Source: Oscillospiraceae bacterium (GTDB taxonomy: Bacteria; Bacillota; Clostridia; Oscillospirales; Oscillospiraceae). From it: a stretch of 21,224 nt of DNA. The stretch is taken from the NCBI GenBank assembly GCA_020025395.1, contig JAHHSE010000011.1, positions 1-21,224 on the forward strand, given 5' to 3'. The notes below the pieces were generated by a model. That model was given only the letters and a program-made list of their open reading frames with translations, was not told where the DNA came from and made no database searches. Each line of letters begins with the position of its first letter. Positions within the stretch are counted from its first letter, which is position 1. Position numbers and translations under genes: made by a program. Positions 14,071-20,440 of this stretch are shown here, piece after piece.

Positions 14071-15390
14071 ATGTATCCCAATGATTCGTCCTTCTCCCGG
14101 AATGAATGGGAGATCCTCCCCAGCTATCCTCCTCAGCGTGCGCCTTCCCGGAAAAAAACAGGGAAGAAGCTGGCGGCCCTCTGTCTGATCTGCGCCCTGG
14201 GAGGCGGTCTGGTCGGCGGGGCGGGCGTTGCCCTGGCAAACGGCGGCTTCGGCCCGAGAGAGGCCACCATCTATGAAAGCGGACGGGTTTACACCCCGGT
14301 GAAGGTGGCGAAGGTGGACGGCAGGACCGCCATGACGGTGGATCAGGTCTATGAGGCCAACCTGCCCTCTGTGGTGGGGGTGAACGGCGATGTAAAAACC
14401 AACTACTGGGGACAGACAGTGAGTAACCCGGTGGCAGGCTCCGGTTTTGTGATTACGGAGAACGGCTACATCCTCACCAACTATCATGTGATTGACGGGG
14501 TGGAGGATTTGAAGGTCAGCTTTTCCGACGGCACCAGCTATGACGCCGTGGTGGTGGGAGGAGAAGAGGCCAATGACATTGCCGTATTGAAGATCAACGC
14601 CTCCGGTCTGACCCCCGTGGTGGTGGGAGATTCCGACCGCCTTCGGGTGGGGGAGCAGGTGGTGGCCATAGGCAATCCGCTGGGAGAGCTGACCTTCACC
14701 CTGACGGCCGGCTATGTCTCGGCCCTGGACCGGGAGATTGACATGGGCGGCGGGATGGTCATCAATGTGATGCAGACCGATGCCGCCATCAACTCCGGAA
14801 ACTCCGGAGGCCCCATCTTCAACATCTATGGGGAGTGCATCGGCATTACCAACGCCAAATACTCCAACAACGGCTCCTCGGATGCGTCCATCGAGGGAAT
14901 TGGCTTTGCCATCCCCATCAACGATGTGCGGAACATGGTGACTGACATTATGGAGCATGGCTATGTCACCGGAAAGCCCTTCCTGGGAATCCAGGTGGGG
15001 AATGTGGACCCTGCAGCTCAAAGATACGGCGTTCCTGCCGGAGCCGGCATTATGAGCGTCACCCCCGGCTTTGCCGCCCATAAGGCGGGAATTCAAGAGG
15101 GGGACATTGTGACCAGGGTGGGGGAGAGCGCACTTTCCTCCGGGAACGATCTGATTTCTGCCCTGGAGAAGTATCGGGCCGGGGACACCATCACCTTTAC
15201 CATCTATCGAAATGGAGAGACCTTCCCGGTGGAGGTGACCCTGGATGAGAAGAGCGGTGAGAGTGTGCAGGCCCAGGAGAAGTATTTGGAGCAGCGCCAG
15301 GAAGAGGAGCAGAAGGCACAGCAGGATCTGCCCCAGAACCAGCCCCCCAGCGGCTACCAGATCTGGCCCTTCGTGCCCTATCCCTGGTAA
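14071..15390 (+). CDS. HtrA/DegP-like membrane-anchored serine protease with PDZ domain
   Basis: A 439-residue trypsin-like protease of the HtrA family. A cytosolic N-terminus (1-33, basic near 24-33) leads into one membrane anchor or uncleaved signal (about 34-56), then the protease domain (about 90-295). The catalytic triad is H139 in TNYHVID, D169 in ANDIAVLKI and S245 in GNSGGP. The PDZ domain (about 303-392) begins FLGIQVG and contains GIQEGDIVTRVGE. A Gln/Glu-rich helix (about 398-420) and a proline/aromatic tail ending WPFVPYPW follow. The protease would face outwards and degrade or refold damaged envelope proteins. The N-terminus resembles Bacillus HtrA topology. It starts with ATG after GAAGGAG, and a hairpin terminator follows directly. 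Confidence 0.95.
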   Translation: MYPNDSSFSRNEWEILPSYPPQRAPSRKKTGKKLAALCLICALGGGLVGGAGVALANGGFGPREATIYESGRVYTPVKVAKVDGRTAMTVDQVYEANLPSVVGVNGDVKTNYWGQTVSNPVAGSGFVITENGYILTNYHVIDGVEDLKVSFSDGTSYDAVVVGGEEANDIAVLKINASGLTPVVVGDSDRLRVGEQVVAIGNPLGELTFTLTAGYVSALDREIDMGGGMVINVMQTDAAINSGNSGGPIFNIYGECIGITNAKYSNNGSSDASIEGIGFAIPINDVRNMVTDIMEHGYVTGKPFLGIQVGNVDPAAQRYGVPAGAGIMSVTPGFAAHKAGIQEGDIVTRVGESALSSGNDLISALEKYRAGDTITFTIYRNGETFPVEVTLDEKSGESVQAQEKYLEQRQEEEQKAQQDLPQNQPPSGYQIWPFVPYPW

Positions 15391-15417
15391 GGGCCTTGGA
15401 AAAACGGAATCAGGAGC

Positions 15418-15455
15418 GGGGACCGGGTCCATAAAGGACCCGGTCCCCTTAATTT
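15418..15455 (+). terminator. Terminator hairpin after the HtrA-like gene, same arm as the 3.9-4.1 kb repeats
   Basis: A 13-bp perfect stem GGGGACCGGGTCC (15418-15430) / GGACCCGGTCCCC (15436-15448) with loop ATAAA, followed by TTAATTTT. Its core arm GGACCGGGTCC and 5-nt loop spacing match both hairpins of the 3902-4162 element. Between here and 15551 no gene was seen. Confidence 0.75.
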
Positions 15456-15551
15456 TCTGCTATCCATCCTGATATTCCCCCTCTTTCCCCATCAAAAACC
15501 AGAACGAAGACCGCTTTTTCCGCGGGAAGAAAAACGGAACACCCTTTACAG

Positions 15552-15580
15552 GTATAGGGGAAAAAAGATGGCGCATACTA
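15552..15580 (+). promoter_or_regulatory. Candidate sigma-G (forespore) promoter
   Basis: GTATA (15552-15556) and CATACTA (15574-15580) are 17 nt apart. They match the Bacillus sigma-G consensus (GHATR, 17-18 nt, CATXHTA) at every defined position, and sigma-F shares the -35. A start near 15587 would give a very short leader before the GAGGTGA ribosome binding site. Confidence 0.55.
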
Positions 15581-15604
15581 TGGTCGGAAGTGAGGTGAGC
15601 CATG

Positions 15605-15700
15605 ATGCAGGATCAGAAGAAAAACCGCAATCCCAATGGGCCCCAGGAACAGAACGGTGAGAAGAACCGCGGTCAGGATCAGAAGCAGAGACAAAAGTAA
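15605..15700 (+). CDS. Small Gln/Asn/Lys-rich peptide, possible minor spore protein
   Basis: A 31-residue hydrophilic peptide, MQDQKKNRNPNGPQEQNGEK followed by NRGQDQKQRQK. It has no hydrophobic residue beyond the start Met, and is almost all Gln, Asn, Lys, Arg and Gly, and so would be unstructured. GAGGTGA lies 6 nt upstream of this ATG; a second ATG one codon earlier (15602) is also possible. The composition and size recall the minor small acid-soluble spore proteins of Bacillus, though no specific family is recognised and it lacks the alpha/beta SASP motif. A promoter-like sequence for sigma-G lies just upstream and a hairpin follows at 15744, so it looks like a single-gene forespore unit. 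Confidence 0.55.
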   Translation: MQDQKKNRNPNGPQEQNGEKNRGQDQKQRQK

Positions 15701-15743
15701 GGCCGAACAGGTTCCCTCCCTGCCTTATCCCCCTGAGAAAGCA

Positions 15744-15788
15744 AGCCGCCCTGACGCAGGAAACCCCTGTATCAGGGCGGCTCTTGCC
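15744..15788 (+). terminator. Hairpin, probable terminator after the small spore peptide
   Basis: An 11-bp perfect stem AGCCGCCCTGA (15744-15754) / TCAGGGCGGCT (15772-15782), with a second inner helix GCAGG / CCTGT. The T-tract after it is weak (CTTGCC). Confidence 0.55.
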
Positions 15789-15805
15789 TTCGGAGGAAAA
15801 CAGAA

Positions 15806-15839
15806 ACGGGACGATACCGTTTGGATGGTACCGTCCCGT
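15806..15839 (-). terminator. Terminator of the mutL-divIVA gene cluster
   Basis: ACGGGACGATACC (15806-15818) pairs with GGTACCGTCCCGT (15827-15839), 12 of 13 bp. On the - strand the stem is followed by TTTCTGTTTTCC, and it lies 40 nt past the divIVA stop. Confidence 0.75.
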
Positions 15840-15878
15840 GAGAAAACCCTGTGTTTCCTTCCCTTGAGAGAAGCTGTA

Positions 15879-16574
15879 TCACAAATCAAAATCCTTGCCA
15901 AACTGGAGGTTGTCTAAATCGATTCGGCGGGTGGGCTGAGGGTCCGCCCCGGCGGGGACAAAGGACAGAGTATCCTCCTCGTCGGCTTCGTCCTGCCCGG
16001 AGTCGGCCTCAAGTTCCTCCTCGGTCTCCTCCTCCGCTTCCTCCATCATCCGATTCATATTGGCCTCAATCTCTGCCACAGCGGAGATCACAGGATCTGC
16101 CGCCGGAGGCTCAGGAATCGTCACAGCGGCGCTTTCCAGACTGGCCAGATATTCCAGTTCCCGACGGTGCATTTCCTGCACCTTGCTCAAATAACTGGTG
16201 GTGGAGTTCTTCGCCCCGGCCAAACGGGCCTCCTCCCCGGCAATCTCCTGCCGCAGGACCTCCAGCCGGGCGGCAGCCTGATTTTCGGCCTCTGAAATCA
16301 TGGCGGCCTGCTTCCGCTTGGCCTCCTTAATCATCTCATCCGCCATGGTCTGGGCGGTGAGCAGAGTCTTCCGCATGGCCTCCTCGGTGGAGCGGTACTC
16401 CTCCACCTTGTCCACCAACACCTTCATCTTTGCCTTGAGTGCGGTATTTTCCTTATAAAGAGCGGTATAATCCTCGGTCAGGGTGTCCAAAAACTCGTCC
16501 ACCATCCCCATATTATAGCCGCCAAAGCTTGCTTTGGCAAATGCGTGCTCAGAAACCTCCTGAGGTGTCAGCAT
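15879..16574 (-). CDS. divIVA: DivIVA domain protein
   Basis: A 231-residue cell-division/polarity coiled-coil protein. The N-terminal DivIVA domain has MLTPQEVSEHAFAKASFGGY and NMGMVDEFLD (1-30), the membrane-curvature-sensing crossed loop and first coil. Long heptad-rich coiled coils span about 31-145. The C-terminal part is extended and unusual: a Pro/Ala linker (about 152-160), a Glu/Asp-rich block (about 178-201) and a conserved-looking end RRIDLDNLQFGKDFDL. It would sit at septa and poles and recruit partners. The start is an ATG with GGAGG on the - strand. It is the last gene of the cluster, 66 nt after sepF. In Bacillus ylmG and ylmH usually lie between these two genes; they are absent here. 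Confidence 0.95.
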   Translation of the reverse strand: MLTPQEVSEHAFAKASFGGYNMGMVDEFLDTLTEDYTALYKENTALKAKMKVLVDKVEEYRSTEEAMRKTLLTAQTMADEMIKEAKRKQAAMISEAENQAAARLEVLRQEIAGEEARLAGAKNSTTSYLSKVQEMHRRELEYLASLESAAVTIPEPPAADPVISAVAEIEANMNRMMEEAEEETEEELEADSGQDEADEEDTLSFVPAGADPQPTRRIDLDNLQFGKDFDL

Positions 16575-16640
16575 TGCGGTTCCTCCATTTCTCTATACAT
16601 GAACATTTGGGCATTCGGAGGAAACCTCCCATTACCCCTC

Positions 16641-17114
16641 TCAGAAGTATAGACCATTGTTCTCCAGCTCATCAATCAGATCCCCCAGGATATCTACGTT
16701 AAAGGGGGTGATGATGTAGGTGGAGATGGCCACCTTCTTGATTTTCCCCTCGTTGGCGTAGGCCACCCCGGAGAGGAAATCCAGAAGACGCCGGGCCACT
16801 TCCTTATTGGTGGATTCCAGATTTAAGACCACTGTGCGCTTTTCCCGCAGATGGTCGGCAATCTCGCTGGCCGTCTCAAACTTCTCCGGCTTTACCAATA
16901 CCACCTGAAGCTGGGTTGTGGTGTGAATATTAACCACCTTATTGCTTCGGCGGGGCATCTCCGGAGGCTCATACACACTGGTGGTCTGCTCCTTTGCCGC
17001 GGAGCGGCGCTCGGCACGCTCCCCTCCCCTGGAAACCGGCTCATAATCCTCAAACTCCTCCTCATCATCCTCATAAGGACGGGCAAGTCGTTTTAACTCT
17101 TCCATTAATCCCAT
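16641..17114 (-). CDS. sepF: Cell division protein SepF
   Basis: A 157-residue cytosolic protein that anchors FtsZ to the membrane and aligns the Z-ring. MGLMEELKRLARPY at the N-terminus is the membrane-binding amphipathic helix. An acidic, disordered linker (about 14-55) leads to the SepF core (about 58-145), which has VVLVKPEKFETASEIADHLR, VVLNLESTNKEVARRLLDFLSG and FNVDILGDL. The length is normal. It follows yggS by 11 nt, indicating one operon. The ribosome binding site is AAGGGGG, about 6 nt before the ATG. Confidence 0.96.
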   Translation of the reverse strand: MGLMEELKRLARPYEDDEEEFEDYEPVSRGGERAERRSAAKEQTTSVYEPPEMPRRSNKVVNIHTTTQLQVVLVKPEKFETASEIADHLREKRTVVLNLESTNKEVARRLLDFLSGVAYANEGKIKKVAISTYIITPFNVDILGDLIDELENNGLYF

Positions 17115-17125
17115 AATGATCCCCC

Positions 17126-17836
17126 TTATTTATGCAAGCCAATAGGAGGACGCTTCCCAAACAGGGCGGTTCCCACCCGCACATGGGTGGCCCCGCAGCG
17201 GACTGCCTCCTCAAAATCTCCGCTCATACCCATGGATAGGTATGTGATTCTGTTCTCATTATCCTCCAATTCTCTTTTTATGTCAACAAAAAGTTGTCTC
17301 ATTTTCTCAAAATAAGGCCTGGCATCCGCAGGATTTTCCACCGCCGGAGGAATGCACATCAGTCCCCGCAGACGAATCTGTTTTTCCTGACAGGCCAGTC
17401 TGGCGAGGTCCATCACCTGATGCAGGGGACAGCCCCCCTTGCTCTCCTCCCCACCGATATTTACCTCCAGCAGGATGTCCTGAACCCTGCCGATCCTGGC
17501 CGCCTGACCGGCGATGGCCTCCAGCAGACGGGAGGAATCCACGGACTGGATCAAATCCACCCGCCCCACGATATATTTGACCTTATTGGTCTGGAGATGG
17601 CCGATGAAGTGAAGCTCCGCTCCCTCATAGGCATTGTCCTCCAAATGGGCGGTCAGCTCCTGAACCCGGTTTTCTCCGCAAACGGTAATCCCCGCGGCAA
17701 TGGCCTCCCGAATGGTCTCGGAGGTCTGAACCTTGGTGGCGGCGACCAGGGTGATCTCGGAGGGATTCCGGCCTGCCTCTCTGGCGGCGGCTTCTATTTT
17801 GGCCTTCACTTCTTTGACATTTTGTTCCACAGACAT
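17126..17836 (-). CDS. YggS/PLPBP-family pyridoxal phosphate homeostasis protein
   Basis: A 236-residue cytosolic PLP-binding protein of the YggS/YlmE family. It has an alanine-racemase-like TIM-barrel fold without known enzymatic activity and maintains PLP homeostasis. The PLP lysine is K35 in VAATKVQ. Other family motifs are GENRVQE (54-60), HFIGHLQTNK (76-85), SMGMSGDFEEAV (201-212) and THVRVGTALFG (217-227). An upstream ATG gives three more residues, but AAAAGGG directly abuts it and is well spaced from the ATG at 17836. In Bacillus the orthologue ylmE is next to ylmF/sepF; that adjacency is preserved here. It is probably co-transcribed with the upstream HlyD-like gene and sepF downstream. 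Confidence 0.95.
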   Translation of the reverse strand: MSVEQNVKEVKAKIEAAAREAGRNPSEITLVAATKVQTSETIREAIAAGITVCGENRVQELTAHLEDNAYEGAELHFIGHLQTNKVKYIVGRVDLIQSVDSSRLLEAIAGQAARIGRVQDILLEVNIGGEESKGGCPLHQVMDLARLACQEKQIRLRGLMCIPPAVENPADARPYFEKMRQLFVDIKRELEDNENRITYLSMGMSGDFEEAVRCGATHVRVGTALFGKRPPIGLHK

Positions 17837-17870
17837 GGTAAACATCCCTTTTCTTTCTGTATTGGAAGCG

Positions 17871-19163
17871 TTATTTTATAACCTTCCCATCATAGATCCC
17901 CTCGGCGGTCACAATGATCTCATCTCCCGGGCGCAGGGCCTTTTTGGTCTCCTGAAGATTCTGGGTATTTTGAAAGGGGGCGGGAGAGACCAAAAGGAAC
18001 TCTTCACCTTCCGCCAGCACGGAGACCGGCTTCCATTCCGCCCGGACCCCCACCACCGCATAGACACCCGCCTCCTGCGTCACACGCTCCTCCCCGGTCT
18101 CCGGATCGGTCAGCCTTTTCTCTTCCACCCGCAGGGCGGTTTTCGGGACCCGGATCCCGGTTTGACTGTCGAAGATCAGGTCCACCCTCTGCTTTCGCAG
18201 CAGGGTGATCTCGGAAAGAAAGCGGGTGGAGGAAAGAATCACCATCACCCTCCCGTTTTCCGGCGCCCCGATACGCTCCACCAGCATAGAGATATCCCCG
18301 GTATAGTCCCTGGAAAACCGGACTGTAATCTGTTTCCCCTCGATCAGCCGTCTGGCCTGGGTCTCGGTGAGAACGGTTCCAAAATACCACCTGGAATGGG
18401 TAATCAGCTTCCCCGTCTGCCCCTCCCCTCCATGAACGGGCTGTGCCTTGACGCCCAGCAGCTGAGCGGGACTCATTTGAAACAAAGCCTCCGGGGTAAG
18501 GACCCCTTCAAAGCCGTCCACCTGGCCGGAATAAATTCCCGGGCGGTTTACACGGACCTGTGCGGTATCCTGCCCTGCCGCGTTTTTTAATCCCTCCAGC
18601 CGGCTTTTCGTCTCCTGGGCCAGTCTGCGGATGTCCTCCAGACTCCCCGTGTCATTGCTGTATGTATAGTTACGCCGAAAAATCAGGTTTTTAAGCTCCA
18701 TGGATTCCTCTTCCAGTCTGGAGTAGTTCCCGGAGGAAACCCCCACCCTCAACTCCACCAGGCTGTCAAAAATACTCTGATCCAGTTGAGCCGCATCCTT
18801 GCTGTCCATATCCCGGCGAAGGGAGTATTCCAGCTGGGCCAGCTCCTGCTGAAGCCGGCGAATCTCCTTTTTCCGTTCCAGGGCGGCCTCATCCCGGTAG
18901 ACCACGGCCACGGGACCCCCCGCCGCGATCTTTTCCCCCTCCTCCGGTAAAATGTCCACAATCCCATCCTGAATGGGCAGGACCATCTCCTCCCGGACCA
19001 CATAGCCGGTGGCCTCCATGGAATCATCCACCGTATGGGTGAAGCAGATGGCGGAAACAAAAGGGTCGGTCAGACTCCGATAGGCGTAGACCCCCATATA
19101 AATTGCCAGAGCCAGAAAGAGAATCAGCATGAGGATTCGATTGAGGAGGGCGCCCTGCTTCAT
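17871..19163 (-). CDS. HlyD-like membrane protein in the cell-division cluster
   Basis: A 430-residue protein with one N-terminal membrane span (about 8-28) and a large external part. The first lipoyl-like half (about 50-90) has ATGYVVREEMVLPIQDGIVD and ILPEEGEKIAAGGPVAVVY. Coiled-coil helices follow (about 92-115 and 150-195), then the second half RPGIYSGQVDGFE (207-219) and beta-barrel domains. This is the HlyD/membrane-fusion-protein layout, but a Gram-positive cell has no outer membrane for a TolC-type channel and no transporter partner is adjacent. Related genes are seen next to yggS-sepF in many clostridia, so a role in envelope or division is more plausible than drug efflux; this is inference. 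It lies between hfq and yggS with short gaps. The ATG has GGAAAGG upstream. Confidence 0.85.
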   Translation of the reverse strand: MKQGALLNRILMLILFLALAIYMGVYAYRSLTDPFVSAICFTHTVDDSMEATGYVVREEMVLPIQDGIVDILPEEGEKIAAGGPVAVVYRDEAALERKKEIRRLQQELAQLEYSLRRDMDSKDAAQLDQSIFDSLVELRVGVSSGNYSRLEEESMELKNLIFRRNYTYSNDTGSLEDIRRLAQETKSRLEGLKNAAGQDTAQVRVNRPGIYSGQVDGFEGVLTPEALFQMSPAQLLGVKAQPVHGGEGQTGKLITHSRWYFGTVLTETQARRLIEGKQITVRFSRDYTGDISMLVERIGAPENGRVMVILSSTRFLSEITLLRKQRVDLIFDSQTGIRVPKTALRVEEKRLTDPETGEERVTQEAGVYAVVGVRAEWKPVSVLAEGEEFLLVSPAPFQNTQNLQETKKALRPGDEIIVTAEGIYDGKVIK

Positions 19164-19192
19164 GGTTTACAATCCTTTCCGGACCACACGCA

Positions 19193-19411
19193 TCATCCGG
19201 TCAGGCTGATGGGCTTTTCCGGAATGATGGTGGAAATCGCGTGTTTATAAATCACATTCTGTCTGCCTCCCACATTGAGGCAGACCAGGAAGGAATCATG
19301 TCCGATGATCTCTCCCCGAATCTGGTACCCGTTCATGAGGAAAACGGTGACATTGAGCCGATCCCGGCGGGCTGTGCTTAGGATTTTCTCCTGCAGGTCA
19401 TTCATAGGCAT
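19193..19411 (-). CDS. hfq: RNA chaperone Hfq
   Basis: A 72-residue Sm-like RNA chaperone that forms a hexameric ring and helps small RNAs pair with mRNAs. Sm1 is NVTVFLMNGYQIRGEIIGHD and Sm2 is NVIYKHAISTIIP, with the YKHA signature of the proximal uracil-binding site intact. The C-terminal tail is very short, as in other Firmicutes. Three starts are possible: GTG at 19420, ATG at 19411 and ATG at 19405. The 19411 start is chosen because AAAGGA lies 10 nt upstream, while it is too close to the GTG. The gene directly follows miaA, the arrangement seen in many bacteria. Confidence 0.93.
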   Translation of the reverse strand: MPMNDLQEKILSTARRDRLNVTVFLMNGYQIRGEIIGHDSFLVCLNVGGRQNVIYKHAISTIIPEKPISLTG

Positions 19412-19465
19412 TGAAGGCACATCCTTTCTCTTTTTGAGGAAAGGCTTGTCCTCTCCTCTATGCCT

Positions 19466-20404
19466 CTATCCTATCCCATGTGCATGGATAAATTCCGTCG
19501 AAGATTGCAGACAACGGGAAAGATTTGGGAACGAATCCCATTCGTACCAGAAGCTGTCCTTCCGCCGACGGAACCAGGTGACCTGGCGCTTTGCATATTG
19601 GCGGGTGCGGAGCTTTACCAGCTCCAGTGCGTCCTGCATAGACGCCTCCCCCCGAAGGGCGGCGGTCAGCTCCTTGTAGCCAATGGCCTGCATGGCGGTG
19701 GCAGAGGGGGAAACCCCCTGATCCAACAGGGTCCGAACCTCCTCCGCCAAGCCCTGTTCCGCCATCTCGTCCACCCGGCGGCCGATCCGCTTCCACAGAT
19801 CCGCCCGGTTGGCATAATTCAGCACAATGGTGATCCCCTCATATCTGGGGGGGAGGGCACGGCTCTCCTCATCGTGCCGGGTCAGCGTCTTGCCTGTCTC
19901 ATAATAGACCTCCAGCCCCCGCAGGATCCGCTTTTCATCTCCCGGGGAAAGCCGTCCGGCCCGCTGGGGGTCGATGGTCTTCAGTTCTTCAAAGAGGGGG
20001 AGAATCCCCTCCTTCGCCGCCCGCTGCTGAAGGCGGCTCCGAATTTCCCCGGAGAAGGCGGCAAAGGAGCGCCCGGAGAGGAGGGAGTCGATATAAAGCC
20101 CGGTCCCCCCCACAATCAGAGGGACCTTTCCCCGGTTTCGAATGTCCTCCACACAGGCCTGGGCCTGCTCCACATACCGGGCCACGGAGAAATCCTCCCG
20201 GGGGTCGGCCACATCCAGCATATGGTGGGGGATTCCCCCCCTCTCCTCCCGGGTGGGCTTGGCGGTTCCAATATCCATCCCCCGATAGATCTGCATGGAG
20301 TCGGCAGAGACCACCTCCCCGCCCAGCACACGGGCAAGCTCCACCCCCAGGGCGGTCTTTCCCGATGCGGTGGGACCGCAGATGACAACAACTTTTGGCG
20401 GCAT
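19466..20404 (-). CDS. miaA: tRNA dimethylallyltransferase MiaA
   Basis: A 312-residue enzyme that transfers the dimethylallyl group from DMAPP to A37 of tRNAs reading UNN codons. Motifs are the P-loop GPTASGKT (10-17), DSMQIYR (35-41), DPREDFSVARY (67-77), GGTGLY (99-104), QAIGYKE (239-245) and RTRQYAKRQVTWFRR (266-280). All core residues are in place and length is normal. The ATG has AAAGGAG upstream. It starts 36 nt after the mutL stop and precedes hfq, so mutL-miaA-hfq form the front of one gene cluster. Confidence 0.97.
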   Translation of the reverse strand: MPPKVVVICGPTASGKTALGVELARVLGGEVVSADSMQIYRGMDIGTAKPTREERGGIPHHMLDVADPREDFSVARYVEQAQACVEDIRNRGKVPLIVGGTGLYIDSLLSGRSFAAFSGEIRSRLQQRAAKEGILPLFEELKTIDPQRAGRLSPGDEKRILRGLEVYYETGKTLTRHDEESRALPPRYEGITIVLNYANRADLWKRIGRRVDEMAEQGLAEEVRTLLDQGVSPSATAMQAIGYKELTAALRGEASMQDALELVKLRTRQYAKRQVTWFRRRKDSFWYEWDSFPNLSRCLQSSTEFIHAHGIG

Positions 20405-20440
20405 GGGCCCGCTCTCCTTTCGGTTTCCTCCATCTGGGGC

